DNA of 64,000 nt from contig CP019882.1 of NCBI GenBank assembly GCA_002007745.1, positions 4,402,001-4,466,000 on the forward strand. The letters are read 5' to 3'. Shown piece by piece: positions 14,823-24,581 of this stretch. This stretch comes from Mycolicibacterium litorale. Lineage in GTDB: Bacteria; Actinomycetota; Actinomycetes; Mycobacteriales; Mycobacteriaceae. Position 1 is the first letter of the stretch; each line of letters opens with the position of its first letter. Below the pieces are notes generated by a model. That model saw only the letters and a program-made list of their open reading frames with translations. It ran no database searches and was not told the origin of the DNA. Made by a program: the position numbers and the translations under genes.

Positions 14823-17800
14823 CGGCGGCCAGCAGCGCCTCCAATTCCGCTGGGCCGGGCAGGTTTCCCGGCGCCACGGTGGCGCCCGCCCGCACATAGT
14901 GGAAAGCGGCGCGAACCTCGGACTCGGGCCGGCCGGTGAGCGCCGCCCAGGCCAGCCGGTAGACCGCGAGCTGGACGGCGGCATGCTTCTTCGCGTCTTC
15001 GTCGGCCGGCGGCTCGCCGGTCTTCCAGTCGACCACGGTCATGCCGCCGTCGGCGTCGGCGAACACCGCGTCGATGCGGCCACGCACGACGGTGTCCCCG
15101 ATCGCCATCTCGAACGGCACCTCGACGTCCACCGGCGTGCGCGCCGCCCACGGCGAAGCGGTGAAGGCCGCCTGCAGGCGCGACAGCTCCGCGGTCTCGG
15201 CGGCGACCCCGTCGACGGCGCCGGGCAGGTCATCGAGGTCGAAAAGCCGCTCGGCGCCGTAGAACCGCTGCACCCACTCGTGGAACGCAGTACCGAGAAT
15301 GGCGTGCGGATCGGGGCGTGACGGCAGCCGCCGGGTGAGCCGGCGCAGCGCGGCCGGGTCGCGGTCCAATTCAACCAGCGCGCTGACCGAGAGGCGGCCT
15401 GGCCGCGCGAGCGGCGGCGGTGCGGCGGTGCGGGCCCGCTCGGCGAGCAGCGCGTCGACATCGGCGACCCAGCCCTCGGGATCGGTGGAGCTGTCCGGGA
15501 CCGACCCGGCCATCGCCGCCCGCACCAGTGCGGCGCCCCGCTCGACGTCGCCGCGACCGTGACCGAGCGGATCGGCGGGCCAGATCGCCTCACGAACGCT
15601 GTCCCGCAGCGGGTTTCGTTCCCCATCAGCCGGCGGCGGGGCCCATTGTTCGATCTCGCCGCAGGGTTGGCCCGCCTCGGCCGCCGCGTCGATGATGTCC
15701 TTGACCTCACGCAGGAAGTCCGACGGCCCGCGCGGCTTGGACTCGGTGGCTCCCCAGTGGTGGCCGGACAGCAGCAGGGTGTCCTCGGCTCTGGTGATCG
15801 CGACGTACAACAGCCGGCGTTCCTCGTCGAGACGCCGCTGCTCCAACTGATCACGGTGCGCCATGATGGTGTCCGACAAGGCTTTTCGGTCACCTACCGC
15901 GGAGGTGTCCAGCACCGGAACGCCGTGCAGGCCCGCGTCTGCGCGATCCCCCCGTAACAGCGGCGGCAGATCGGCGGGATCGGTCAGCCAGGTGCGCTTG
16001 GAGGCGGTGGAGGGAAATACCCGCGCCGACAGGTGCGGCACCGCCACCACCTCCCATTCCAGGCCCTTGGCGGCGTGCACGGTCAACACCTGCACGCGAC
16101 CGCTCGCCACGCTGACCTCCGCCGGCGCCAGACCGTTCTCCACCACTGCGGCGGCGTCCAGATACGCCAGCAGGCCGTCAACACCGACGCCGACCCCGGG
16201 ACGCTGCGCGTAGCCGGCCACCACGTCGGCGAACCTGTCGAGGTGCTCGGTGCCGGTCCACCCCGCGACCACCGGACGAGCCGCACGCACCTCGACGTCC
16301 ACACCGAGTACGCGCCGCACCTCGGCTACCAACTCGGGGACGGGATGCCCCAACAGTGTTCGCAGCCTTGCCAACTCACCGGCCAGATCGGTGATCCGCC
16401 GGTATCCGTCCGCCGAGTACGCGCTGGCGGGGCCGGGATCGGCCAAGGCATCGGCCAGGCTCGCCGCGTCCGCGTCGGGAGCGATCGCCGCGATGATCTG
16501 CTCGGCGGTGGCCGCGGCCGGGCGGGAGCCATCGAGAGTGACCGCCCGCCGCCACAGCGCAGCGAGATCGCGCGCACCCAGCCGCCACCGCGGTCCGGTG
16601 AGTACCCGCATCGCGGCCGCGCCCGCAGCCGGGTCGGCAACCAGCCGCACCATCGCCACCACTTCGGCGACCTCGGGGATCGACAACAACCCGGCCAAAC
16701 CCACCACCTCGACTGGAACCCCGCGAGCGCCCAGCGCCTCGGCGATCGGGCCGGCGTCGGCATTGCGACGCACCAGCACCGCGGCCGTCGGCGGCGGGTC
16801 GCCCGCATCCGCGGCGGCGGCGTAGCGCCCGGCGATGTGGTCAGCCAGCCAGTCCCGCTCGGCGGCCACATCGGTGAGCAACGCGCAGCGCACCGTGCCG
16901 GGCTCGGCCCCCGGACGTGGCCGCAGGGCACGCACCGCCACCGATCGGCGTCGCGCCTCGGCTGACACGGCGTTGGCGATGTGCAACGTGCTCGGCGGGT
17001 TGCGCCAGCTGGTCCGCAGCTCCAGCGTCGGGGCCGGGGAACCGTCGGCGCGCGGGAAATCCGTGGTGAACCGGGGCAGGTTGGTGGCCGACGCACCGCG
17101 CCACCCGTAGATGGACTGGATCGGATCCCCCACCGCGGTGAGCGCCAGACCCTCGTCGGCACCGCTGCCGAACAACGACGACAGCGCGATGCGCTGGGCA
17201 TGGCCGGTGTCCTGGTATTCGTCGAGCAACACCACCCGGAACCGCTGCCGCAGCTGCGCACCCACCTGCGGACAGGCTGACGCCAGCCGGGCCGCGGCCG
17301 ACATCTGCGAGCCGAAGTCCATGACCTTCTCGGCGCGCATCCGTTGGTGCAGGGCGTCGATGAGCGGCACCAGCGCGGTGCGCTCGGTCTGGGTGGCCAA
17401 CATGCCCAGCAACCACTGGCTCGGTCCGCGGTCACGCTGGTAGCGACCGGCCGGCAGGTTGAACACCAGCCGCTCGAGTTCGAGGTGGGTGTCCAGCAGC
17501 TGCTCGGTGTCGACCAGGTGCTCGGCCAGTTCACCGGAGAGCCGCAGCACCATCGCGGTGATGCCGGCCGGATCCTTCTCGGTGCGCAGCGGACCGGGGT
17601 AGGCGCTGACCACCTCGAAGGCCAGCTGCCACAGTTCGGTTTCCGACAGCAGCCGGGCGTCGGGTTCCACGGGCAGCAGCGGCCCGAACTCACGCAGCAG
17701 CGTGCCGGCGAACGCGTGATAGGTGCTCACTGTCGGGGCGCCCGGTGCCGCAGCGCCGCCCAGGTGACCGGCCAACCGGGCCAGCCGGGAGCGCACCCGG

Positions 17801-18036
17801 CGCAGCAGCTGCCCGGCAGCCTTGCGGGTGAACGTCAGTCCGAGCACCTGCCCGGGGTCGGCGAATCCGTTGGCCACCAGCCATACCACCCGGGCGGCCA
17901 TGGTCTCGGTCTTGCCCGCCCCGGCCCCGGCGATGACGACCAGCGGTCCCGGCGGGGCGCAGATCACCGCCGCCTGCTCATCGGTAGGCGTCGGAAGACC
18001 AAGCGCCTCAGCGAGTTCCGCGGGCGTGTAGGTCAT
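14797..18036 (-). CDS. adnB: AdnB, motor-nuclease subunit of the AdnAB end-resection complex
   Basis: About 1079 residues. With AdnA it forms the mycobacterial helicase-nuclease that resects double-strand breaks. UvrD-like motor: Walker A GAGAGKT (37-43), Walker B VVLLDEYQDTG, GDPIQSIYGWRGAS, and HAAKGLEWEVV. A RecB-type nuclease domain at the C terminus has VVDWKTG at 1001-1007. ATG 18036 overlaps the adnA stop by 4 bp (ATGA), giving coupled translation; longer upstream readings would invade adnA. It lacks the Fe-S cysteines seen in AdnA. Confidence 0.93.
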   Translation of the reverse strand: MTYTPAELAEALGLPTPTDEQAAVICAPPGPLVVIAGAGAGKTETMAARVVWLVANGFADPGQVLGLTFTRKAAGQLLRRVRSRLARLAGHLGGAAAPGAPTVSTYHAFAGTLLREFGPLLPVEPDARLLSETELWQLAFEVVSAYPGPLRTEKDPAGITAMVLRLSGELAEHLVDTEQLLDTHLELERLVFNLPAGRYQRDRGPSQWLLGMLATQTERTALVPLIDALHQRMRAEKVMDFGSQMSAAARLASACPQVGAQLRQRFRVVLLDEYQDTGHAQRIALSSLFGSGADEGLALTAVGDPIQSIYGWRGASATNLPRFTTDFPRADGSPAPTLELRTSWRNPPSTLHIANAVSAEARRRSVAVRALRPRPGAEPGTVRCALLTDVAAERDWLADHIAGRYAAAADAGDPPPTAAVLVRRNADAGPIAEALGARGVPVEVVGLAGLLSIPEVAEVVAMVRLVADPAAGAAAMRVLTGPRWRLGARDLAALWRRAVTLDGSRPAAATAEQIIAAIAPDADAASLADALADPGPASAYSADGYRRITDLAGELARLRTLLGHPVPELVAEVRRVLGVDVEVRAARPVVAGWTGTEHLDRFADVVAGYAQRPGVGVGVDGLLAYLDAAAVVENGLAPAEVSVASGRVQVLTVHAAKGLEWEVVAVPHLSARVFPSTASKRTWLTDPADLPPLLRGDRADAGLHGVPVLDTSAVGDRKALSDTIMAHRDQLEQRRLDEERRLLYVAITRAEDTLLLSGHHWGATESKPRGPSDFLREVKDIIDAAAEAGQPCGEIEQWAPPPADGERNPLRDSVREAIWPADPLGHGRGDVERGAALVRAAMAGSVPDSSTDPEGWVADVDALLAERARTAAPPPLARPGRLSVSALVELDRDPAALRRLTRRLPSRPDPHAILGTAFHEWVQRFYGAERLFDLDDLPGAVDGVAAETAELSRLQAAFTASPWAARTPVDVEVPFEMAIGDTVVRGRIDAVFADADGGMTVVDWKTGEPPADEDAKKHAAVQLAVYRLAWAALTGRPESEVRAAFHYVRAGATVAPGNLPGPAELEALLAAASSAERCA

Positions 18037-21000
18037 GACGGCTCCGTTCGTGGTGCGGTGTGCGCCGGGCAGCCCGGGCGCATCGGGCAGTGCACGCAGC
18101 CGTCGTTGACCCGGGCGACGAACTGCGGCCCCGCGGTGGCGGCGGCGGCCTGCTGGACGGTCTGCCGCCATTCGTCACGGCTTTCCGGGGTGAGGGCGGA
18201 CTGTTCGCGTTCGGTGGCGCCGGAGGCAGCAGGCTTGCCGACGTAGACCAGTCGACCGCCGCCGGGCTGGTCGCCCTCGCGCAACGCCCCCTCGGTGATG
18301 GCCAACTGGTAGAGGCCGAGCTGGGCGTGACGCTGCGCTTCGTCCTTGGTCGCCGGACTCTTGCCGGTCTTGACGTCGACGATCACCAGCCGGCCCTCGG
18401 CGTCGCGTTCCAGCCGGTCGACCCGCCCGCGCACCCGCACCCCCGGCAGCTGGTCGCCGGGCTCGGCAAGGGTGCCGTCGACCTCGACCTCGGTGCCGAT
18501 CTCGGTGAGTTCGTGTCGCGTCGCCGAACGCCACGCCACGAACGCCTCCAGCATCGCCCGATGCCGCTCGAGTTCATTGTCGGCATACCACGGCGAATCG
18601 AACGGTAGTGTGCCCCAGATTTTCTCAAGGTCCGCGATCAGCTTCTCGACGCCGCTGCCGGCATCGGCAACCAACGCATGCACAACCGAACCGAGGGCCG
18701 AGCGCAACTGCCGGCGATCGCCGCCGCCGTGGCGCTCGGCAAGCCAGCGCAACGGGCAGTCGGACAGCGTCTGCAAGGTGGACGGACTGACGGTCACGGT
18801 GTGCTCCGGACCGCTCCACAGCGGTTCCTCCGTGCTCAGCGCTGTCATGCCGTACCACTGCGCCGGATCAGCACCGGGCACGCCTTCGGCGGCCAGACGG
18901 GCCAGTTGCGCTGCGGCGGTGGCACGTTCACCGTCACCCACCGCCCCCTCGGGTGCACACACCACCGCCCGCAACCGTCCGACCACCGCCGCGGGTGACA
19001 GCACCGGCGGCGCGACCACCGGCTGGCCGGCCGCATCGCCACCCGCGCCGTCGGAGGCCGCGTATCCGGCGAGCTCGGCGACGAACGGCGACGGCAGCGC
19101 CGCATCGTCACCAGCATCGCTGTCCACCGCGGTGATCAGCAGTCGCCGTCGCGCCCGGCCCATCGCGGCGATCAGCAGCCGGCGTTCCTCGGCCAGCAGC
19201 GGAGCCCGCGCCGAGACGTCGTCGCCCAGACCGTCGAGCACGTCAAGCAGCCGCTGCGTGCCCAGCACCCCGCCGCGCGGAGTGGTGTTGGGCCACAGAC
19301 CGTCCTGCAGTCCGGCGATCACCACCAGGTCCCACTCCCGCTCCAACGCGGCGTGCGGGCTGAGCACCGCGACCGTCTCGGCCGGTACCGCGCTGTCGGT
19401 ACCGGCCGGCGGAAGTTGCAGGGCGCCAACATGATCCAGAAAGCCCACCAGCGAGGCGCCGGTGGTGCGCGAGACGTAGTCGGCGGCGATGTCGAACAGA
19501 GCGGTGACGGCGCCGAGATTGCGGTCGGCCAGTGCACCCTCGGTGCCGCCCCGCTCAGCGGCCGCCAGCCAACGCCGTTGCAGCCCACTGCGCTCCCAGG
19601 CCTGCCACAGCGTGTAGCGAGGGTCACGGTGGCGGTGCTCGCCGCGGGCGGCCGCCGTCAAGACCGCGCGCACTCGGTTGACCGGGCGGGCAAGCGTGGC
19701 AGGCAGGTCGACCGGCTTCTCCTCGGTCAGGGCAGCGACCAGTAACGTGCCGAAATCGTCGTCGCCGCCCCGGCGCAGCGCGCGGCGCAGCTGACGCAGG
19801 GACACCGGGTCGACCCGGCCGATCGGCCCGGTCAACAGGGCCAGCGCCTGGTCACCGTCCAGCCCACGGGCGGTGGCAGCGAGCACGGTCAGCAGGGCGT
19901 GCGCCGCCGGCTGATCGCTGATCGCTCCGCCCAGGTGTGGAGTCGCGACGGGTACCCCGGCGACGGCCAGCGCGCGCGGCAGCGCGGCGGCCGCCGACAC
20001 CGAGCGGACGATCACCGCCAGCTGGGACCAGGGCACCCCGTCGACCAGGTGGGCTCGCCGCAGGGTGTCGGCGATCAGCGCAGACTCGGCATAGGCCGAA
20101 CCGGCGACCTTGACGATGACCGACCCGTCCTGGGCGCCGTTGCCGTCCAGGCCCCGCCACGCGGTGGCGCCGGGCAGGCCACCGGCGATGCCGCCGATCG
20201 CCCGGGCCACCGCCGTCGAGCAGCGGTGCGAACGGGTCAGCTCGACCGTCGGGACGTCGGCCGACGTGAGCAACGCCGGATCCGCGCCGCGGAAGCCGAA
20301 AACCGCCTGATTGGGGTCGCCGGCCAGCAATGTGAGCTCGGCACCCGCGGCCAGCAGCCGGACCAGACGCGCCGCCTGCGGATCGAGATGCTGGGCGTCG
20401 TCGACCAACAGCAGGCGGGTGCGGGACCGCTCGGTGGCCAGCAGATCGGGATCGCAGGCCAGTGCCTCCAGCGCGGCACCGACCAGTTCGGCGGCCCCCA
20501 GCGCGGGCACCGTGGCCTGCGGCGCCGCAGTCCCGACCGCGGCGCGCAGCAGCATCACCTGCTCGTACTGCTGGGCGAATCGCCCAGCCGCAACCCACTC
20601 CGGCCGCCCGGACAGCCGGCCGATGCGCTGCAGCTGTAGCGGGTCCACGCCGCGCTCGGCGCAGCGGGCCAACAGATCACGCAACTCGGTCGCGAACCCG
20701 GCGGTGGTCAGCGCCGGGCGCAGTTGGTCCGGCCAACGCGACGCCGCCGCGGCGCCGTCTTCCACGTCACCGGCCAGCAGCTCCCGGATGATGCCGTCCT
20801 GCTCGGCGCCGGTCACCAGCCGCGGCGGCGGATCCCCGGCGCGCGCCGCGGCCTGCCGCAGCACCGCGAAGGCGTAGCTGTGGACCGATCGGACCAGCGG
20901 CTCGCGGACCACCGCACGGCACGGCTCCGGCGAACGCGCCGCCAACAGCTCGGCGGTGAGCTTGCTGCGGGTGGCAGCGGCCAGCCGGCCCGAACCGGTC

Positions 21001-21185
21001 AGCAGCAGAACCGATTCCGGATCGGTCCCGGCGGCGATGTGTGCAGCGGCCGCCGCCACCAGCAGGCTGGATTTGCCGGTGCCCGGCCCGCCGACCACCC
21101 GGACCGTGCCGCGCAGCCCGGGACGCAGCAGGTCGCTCGACTGCGGCTGCGGGCTCAGACGGGCCGGTGTGGTCATGACGGGCAT
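18033..21185 (-). CDS. adnA: AdnA, motor-nuclease subunit of the AdnAB end-resection complex
   Basis: About 1050 residues. Motor motifs: Walker A GGPGTGKSSLL, LLLVDDAQHLD and GDPNQAVFGFRGADP. The C-terminal nuclease has LVIVDVKTGKSP, and an Fe-S staple is readable from LSDCPLRW plus the final GCVHCPMRPGCP (one upstream cysteine and three terminal ones). Start is uncertain: ATG 21185 is used; ATG 21176 and TTG 21206 are in frame. It is the first gene of adnAB and divergent from lipV. Confidence 0.92.
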   Translation of the reverse strand: MPVMTTPARLSPQPQSSDLLRPGLRGTVRVVGGPGTGKSSLLVAAAAAHIAAGTDPESVLLLTGSGRLAAATRSKLTAELLAARSPEPCRAVVREPLVRSVHSYAFAVLRQAAARAGDPPPRLVTGAEQDGIIRELLAGDVEDGAAAASRWPDQLRPALTTAGFATELRDLLARCAERGVDPLQLQRIGRLSGRPEWVAAGRFAQQYEQVMLLRAAVGTAAPQATVPALGAAELVGAALEALACDPDLLATERSRTRLLLVDDAQHLDPQAARLVRLLAAGAELTLLAGDPNQAVFGFRGADPALLTSADVPTVELTRSHRCSTAVARAIGGIAGGLPGATAWRGLDGNGAQDGSVIVKVAGSAYAESALIADTLRRAHLVDGVPWSQLAVIVRSVSAAAALPRALAVAGVPVATPHLGGAISDQPAAHALLTVLAATARGLDGDQALALLTGPIGRVDPVSLRQLRRALRRGGDDDFGTLLVAALTEEKPVDLPATLARPVNRVRAVLTAAARGEHRHRDPRYTLWQAWERSGLQRRWLAAAERGGTEGALADRNLGAVTALFDIAADYVSRTTGASLVGFLDHVGALQLPPAGTDSAVPAETVAVLSPHAALEREWDLVVIAGLQDGLWPNTTPRGGVLGTQRLLDVLDGLGDDVSARAPLLAEERRLLIAAMGRARRRLLITAVDSDAGDDAALPSPFVAELAGYAASDGAGGDAAGQPVVAPPVLSPAAVVGRLRAVVCAPEGAVGDGERATAAAQLARLAAEGVPGADPAQWYGMTALSTEEPLWSGPEHTVTVSPSTLQTLSDCPLRWLAERHGGGDRRQLRSALGSVVHALVADAGSGVEKLIADLEKIWGTLPFDSPWYADNELERHRAMLEAFVAWRSATRHELTEIGTEVEVDGTLAEPGDQLPGVRVRGRVDRLERDAEGRLVIVDVKTGKSPATKDEAQRHAQLGLYQLAITEGALREGDQPGGGRLVYVGKPAASGATEREQSALTPESRDEWRQTVQQAAAATAGPQFVARVNDGCVHCPMRPGCPAHTAPRTEPS

Positions 21186-21233
21186 GACATCACGACGGTC
21201 CGACAAGTTCGGTTTCCCGAGTCAGCTGGCAGC

Positions 21234-22031
21234 ATGAAGCTCGTGACCCACCCTCTCCACCACCACCGCTACGGCCCACCCGGCCCGGTACAGATCCTGG
21301 CCATCCACGGGCTGACCGGCCACGGTCGCCGGTGGCACACGTTGTCCACCGTGCATCTGCCCGAATTCGCCGTCGCCGCACCCGATCTGATCGGCCACGG
21401 CCGCTCCTCGTGGGCAGCGCCCTGGACGATCGATGCCAATGTGGCCGCCCTGGCAACCCTGGTGGAGAACGAAGCCGACGGCCCGGTGCTGGTGGTCGGT
21501 CATTCCTTCGGCGGGGCGATCGCCCTGCACCTGGCGGCCGCCTGCCCCGATCTGGTGTCCGGTTTGGTGCTGCTGGATCCGGCGACCGGCCTGGACGGAC
21601 AGTGGATGCGGGAGATCGCCGACGCGATGCTGGCCTCGCCGGACTACACCGACCGCGACGAGGCCCGCACCGAGAAACTCACCGGCTCGTGGGCCGATGT
21701 GTCACCCGCCGAGCTCGACGCCGACCTCGACGAGCACCTCGTCGCCCTGCCCAACGGCCGCTACGGCTGGCGGATCAGCCTGCCGGCCATGATGTCGTAC
21801 TGGAGTGAACTGGCCCGCGACATCGCGATGCCGCGCAAGGGCACCCCGACCACATTGGTGCGGGCGGAATGGACGGCGCCGCCCTACGTCAGCGAGGAAT
21901 TGATCGACCAGCTCTCCGGCCACCTCGGCGCCGACTTCACATTGCTCGACTTCGCGTGCCAGCACATGGTTCCGCACGCCAAACCGGCCGAGACGGCCAT
22001 CGTCATCCGGGACATGCTCGGAGCCCGCTAG
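21234..22031 (+). CDS. lipV: LipV-type alpha/beta hydrolase (lipase/esterase)
   Basis: A 265-residue alpha/beta hydrolase corresponding to M. tuberculosis lipV (Rv3203). Oxyanion HGLTGHG at 25-31, nucleophile S91 in GHSFGG, and catalytic His H244 in CQHMVPH are visible; the acid is probably an Asp before it. No signal peptide. ATG 21234 is used, with GTG 21243 in frame as an alternative. The alkyltransferase-like gene begins 2 bp after its stop, so they form an operon. The substrate cannot be told. Confidence 0.88.
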   Translation: MKLVTHPLHHHRYGPPGPVQILAIHGLTGHGRRWHTLSTVHLPEFAVAAPDLIGHGRSSWAAPWTIDANVAALATLVENEADGPVLVVGHSFGGAIALHLAAACPDLVSGLVLLDPATGLDGQWMREIADAMLASPDYTDRDEARTEKLTGSWADVSPAELDADLDEHLVALPNGRYGWRISLPAMMSYWSELARDIAMPRKGTPTTLVRAEWTAPPYVSEELIDQLSGHLGADFTLLDFACQHMVPHAKPAETAIVIRDMLGAR

Positions 22032-22033
22032 CG

Positions 22034-22330
22034 ATGGCGCCGATCACCGACGACCAGGTGGAGCTGGTGCGCAGACTGGTCGCGGCCATCCCGCCCGGCC
22101 GGGTCGCCACCTACGGCGACATCGCCTCGGCGGCAGAGCTTTCCAGCCCCCGCATCGTCGGCTGGATCATGCGCACCGACTCCTCGGATCTGCCCTGGCA
22201 TCGGGTGATCACCGCGTCCGGGCGTCCGGCCGCCCACCTGGCCACACGCCAGCTCGAGCTGCTGCGCGCCGAGGGCGTGCTGGCCGACGACGGGCGAGTG
22301 GACCTGGCCCGCGCCCGCCACCGGTTCTAG
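22034..22330 (+). CDS. Alkyltransferase-like protein (ATL), MGMT-related
   Basis: A 98-residue MGMT-fold protein (Rv3204 type). The alkyl-acceptor cysteine of the MGMT motif PCHR is replaced by Trp: P54-W55-H56-R57. Such ATL proteins bind and flag O6-alkylguanine for nucleotide excision repair instead of dealkylating it. The DNA-binding helix RIVGWIMR is present. It starts 2 bp after lipV and overlaps the end of the convergent gene by 4 bp. Confidence 0.92.
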   Translation: MAPITDDQVELVRRLVAAIPPGRVATYGDIASAAELSSPRIVGWIMRTDSSDLPWHRVITASGRPAAHLATRQLELLRAEGVLADDGRVDLARARHRF

Positions 22331-23181
22331 AGGACCAGCCGGATCAGCGCCGCGGTCCGGGCCAGGCCGGGGAACGCGGCCGCCGTCGACCGGGGATGCA
22401 GGGCATGCACGGCCAGCCGGAACATCAAGGCGCGCAGCAACATCTGCGGCCACTCCGGCAGCGCCTCCCAGCGCTCGATCAGCCCGTCGTCGGCTTCGCC
22501 CCAGGCGAGTGCGTCGACGACGACCACCCCGGCCGCCCAGGAGGCCGGCCGCCAGTAGGGGGTGATGTCGGTAATGCCGGGAGCGGCGGTCCCGGCGAAC
22601 AACACCGTCCCATAGAGGTCGCCGTGGACCAGCTGGTTGGGGCTCTTGGTGGGCCTGCGCAACCCGGCGAGCTGGTTAAGCAGATCCACCGAGCGTTCAC
22701 CGTCGGCCGAACCCGGCGACACCACCGCCCCGGGGGGCAGGGAGTGCAATGGACGTTCCTCCCAGGCGGCACGGTCGGCCGCGATGAACACGTCGACATC
22801 GCTCCACGGCGCCACCGGCGCCTGGGTCAGAAATCGTGGTCGCTCGAGTTTGGCGGTGGCCTCATGCAGCCGCACACCCGCCGAGACCACCTCGTCGTGG
22901 CGCGGCTCCGGAGTACCCGCCACGAATGTGTCTGCCCGCCAACCCGAGACCACGTAGCGCCCGTCGGTGGAGCGGACCGGACGGGCCAGCCGCACCCCGT
23001 CGACGAACAACGTCTCGCGCGCCTTGGCCGACCAGGCGGCGCGGGCATGATCGGCGATCACCGACAGCACGACCTCGCCGCAACGCCAGCCACCCTCCCA
23101 GCCGGCACCGAGCGGCTCGGGATCCTGGCCCTTGAGACCGAACGTCGCCAGGACATGCTCAGGCGGGCGCTCGTCAGTCAC
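22327..23181 (-). CDS. Aminoglycoside phosphotransferase-like protein (TIGR02569 family)
   Basis: A 284-residue actinobacterial protein (Rv3205c type). Kinase-like elements: HGDLYGTVLF around 192-201 (Brenner-type catalytic loop, with Tyr in place of the usual Asn region) and DITPYWRP (DFG-position analogue). The N-terminal lobe is weak and has no clear P loop, so catalysis is uncertain. It lies 36 bp upstream of moeZ's stop on the same strand and downstream of it in transcription. Substrate unknown. Confidence 0.8.
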   Translation of the reverse strand: MTDERPPEHVLATFGLKGQDPEPLGAGWEGGWRCGEVVLSVIADHARAAWSAKARETLFVDGVRLARPVRSTDGRYVVSGWRADTFVAGTPEPRHDEVVSAGVRLHEATAKLERPRFLTQAPVAPWSDVDVFIAADRAAWEERPLHSLPPGAVVSPGSADGERSVDLLNQLAGLRRPTKSPNQLVHGDLYGTVLFAGTAAPGITDITPYWRPASWAAGVVVVDALAWGEADDGLIERWEALPEWPQMLLRALMFRLAVHALHPRSTAAAFPGLARTAALIRLVL

Positions 23182-23217
23182 CCCGACAGCCTAAAGTGTC
23201 GGCACCCGTGCGAGCCG

Positions 23218-24396
23218 TCAGTACATCACCATGTCGGGCTCGAGTTGTCTGGCCCAGGCCACGATGCCACCCTGCAGATGCAGCGCATCGGAGAAGCCGG
23301 CCTTCTTGAGCACCGCCAGCGCCTCGGCCGAACGGACACCGGTCTTGCAGTACAACACCGGGATGCGGTCCTGCGGCAGCTTGGACAGACCCTCGCCGGA
23401 TTCGATCACCGATTTGGGCACCAGCTCGGCGCCGGTGATGTGGTTGATCTCCCACTCCACCGGTTCGCGGACGTCGATCAACGCCACCTTCTTGCCGGAA
23501 TCCAGCAGGTCGCGCAGCTCACGCGGGGTGAGGGTGGAATCCTGCGCGGCATCGGACGCGGCCTGCGACAACACCCCGCAGAACGCCTCGTAGTCGATGA
23601 GGCCGGTGATCCTCGGGGTCTGCGGGTCTTTGCGGATCCGGATCGTGCGGTAGGTCATGTCCAGGGCGTCGTACACCATCAGCCGACCCAGCAGCGTCTC
23701 GCCGATCCCGGTGATGAGCTTGATGGCCTCGGTACCCATGATCGAGGCGATCGACGCGCACAGGATGCCCAGCACTCCACCCTCGGCGCAGGACGGCACC
23801 ATGCCCGGGGGCGGCGGCTCGGGATACAGGTCGCGATAGTTCAGCCCCAGCCCGTCGGGGGCGTCCTCCCAGAACACCGACGCCTGGCCCTCGAAACGGT
23901 AGATGGAACCCCACACATACGGCTTGTGCGCCAGCACCGCCGCGTCGTTGACCAGATAGCGGGTGGCGAAGTTGTCGGTCCCGTCGATGATCAGGTCGTA
24001 CTGCTCGAACAGCTCGACGGCGTTGTCGGGCTCCAGCCGCATTTCATGCAGCCGCACCGTCACCAGCGGATTGACCTCCAACACCGAATCGCGGGCGCTT
24101 TCGGCCTTCGAGCGGCCGATGTCGGACTGGCCGTGGATGATCTGGCGCTGCAGGTTCGACTCGTCGACGACGTCGAACTCCACGATGCCGATGGTGCCGA
24201 CCCCCGCGGCGGCCAGATACAGCAGGGTGGGCGAGCCCAGCCCACCCGCGCCGATCACCAACACCTTGGCGTTCTTGAGGCGCTTCTGCCCGTCCACCCC
24301 CAAGTCCGGAATGATCAGGTGGCGGCTGTAACGCGCCACCTCCTCGCGGGTGAGTTCGGCGGCTGGCTCGACCAGCGGCGGCAACGGTGACGACAC
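23218..24396 (-). CDS. moeZ: MoeZ: adenylyltransferase/sulfurtransferase with rhodanese domain
   Basis: A 392-residue E1-like fusion. The ThiF/MoeB domain (about 20-270) has GAGGLG at 49-54, the R-x-x-R-Q region (NLQRQIIHG) and DGTDNFATR. The rhodanese domain (about 285-390) has persulfide Cys C350 in YCKTGVRS. It adenylates C-terminal Gly-Gly sulfur carriers (CysO, MoaD, ThiS-type) and loads sulfur. Annotated moeB1/moeZ in M. tuberculosis (Rv3206c). The first cysteine of a zinc pair is not seen, as in mycobacterial MoeZ. Confidence 0.94.
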   Translation of the reverse strand: MSSPLPPLVEPAAELTREEVARYSRHLIIPDLGVDGQKRLKNAKVLVIGAGGLGSPTLLYLAAAGVGTIGIVEFDVVDESNLQRQIIHGQSDIGRSKAESARDSVLEVNPLVTVRLHEMRLEPDNAVELFEQYDLIIDGTDNFATRYLVNDAAVLAHKPYVWGSIYRFEGQASVFWEDAPDGLGLNYRDLYPEPPPPGMVPSCAEGGVLGILCASIASIMGTEAIKLITGIGETLLGRLMVYDALDMTYRTIRIRKDPQTPRITGLIDYEAFCGVLSQAASDAAQDSTLTPRELRDLLDSGKKVALIDVREPVEWEINHITGAELVPKSVIESGEGLSKLPQDRIPVLYCKTGVRSAEALAVLKKAGFSDALHLQGGIVAWARQLEPDMVMY

Positions 24397-24483
24397 CGGA
24401 TACTCCTCGGGTTGCGACGTTCCCCACCTATCTCAGCAGGTAGGTACAGCAACGGCAAACATCCGCCGAACCTTCCCGACAAG

Positions 24484-24569
24484 CTGCATCGAGCGGTGAC
24501 GCAGAGCTATCGATGCAGAACTCAGAGCGAGCCTGGGCGCCCCGCAGTCGCGCTGAGTTCTGAATCGAT
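24484..24569. repeat. Nested, mutually exclusive inverted repeats
   Basis: CTGCATCGA (24484-24492) pairs with TCGATGCAG (24510-24518). The overlapping arm ATCGATGCAGAACTCAG (24509-24525) also pairs with CTGAGTTCTGAATCGAT (24553-24569) at 16 of 17 positions. The element fills the 185-bp space between the DUF3152 gene and moeZ, both on the minus strand. It may end the first transcript, or be a mobile palindromic repeat. Confidence 0.8.
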
Positions 24570-24581
24570 GGCTGCGAAGGC

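Noticed and set aside
22396..24390. Plus-strand open frame of 664 codons opposite the kinase-like and moeZ genes
   Set aside because: Shadow frame; the minus strand carries clear family motifs.
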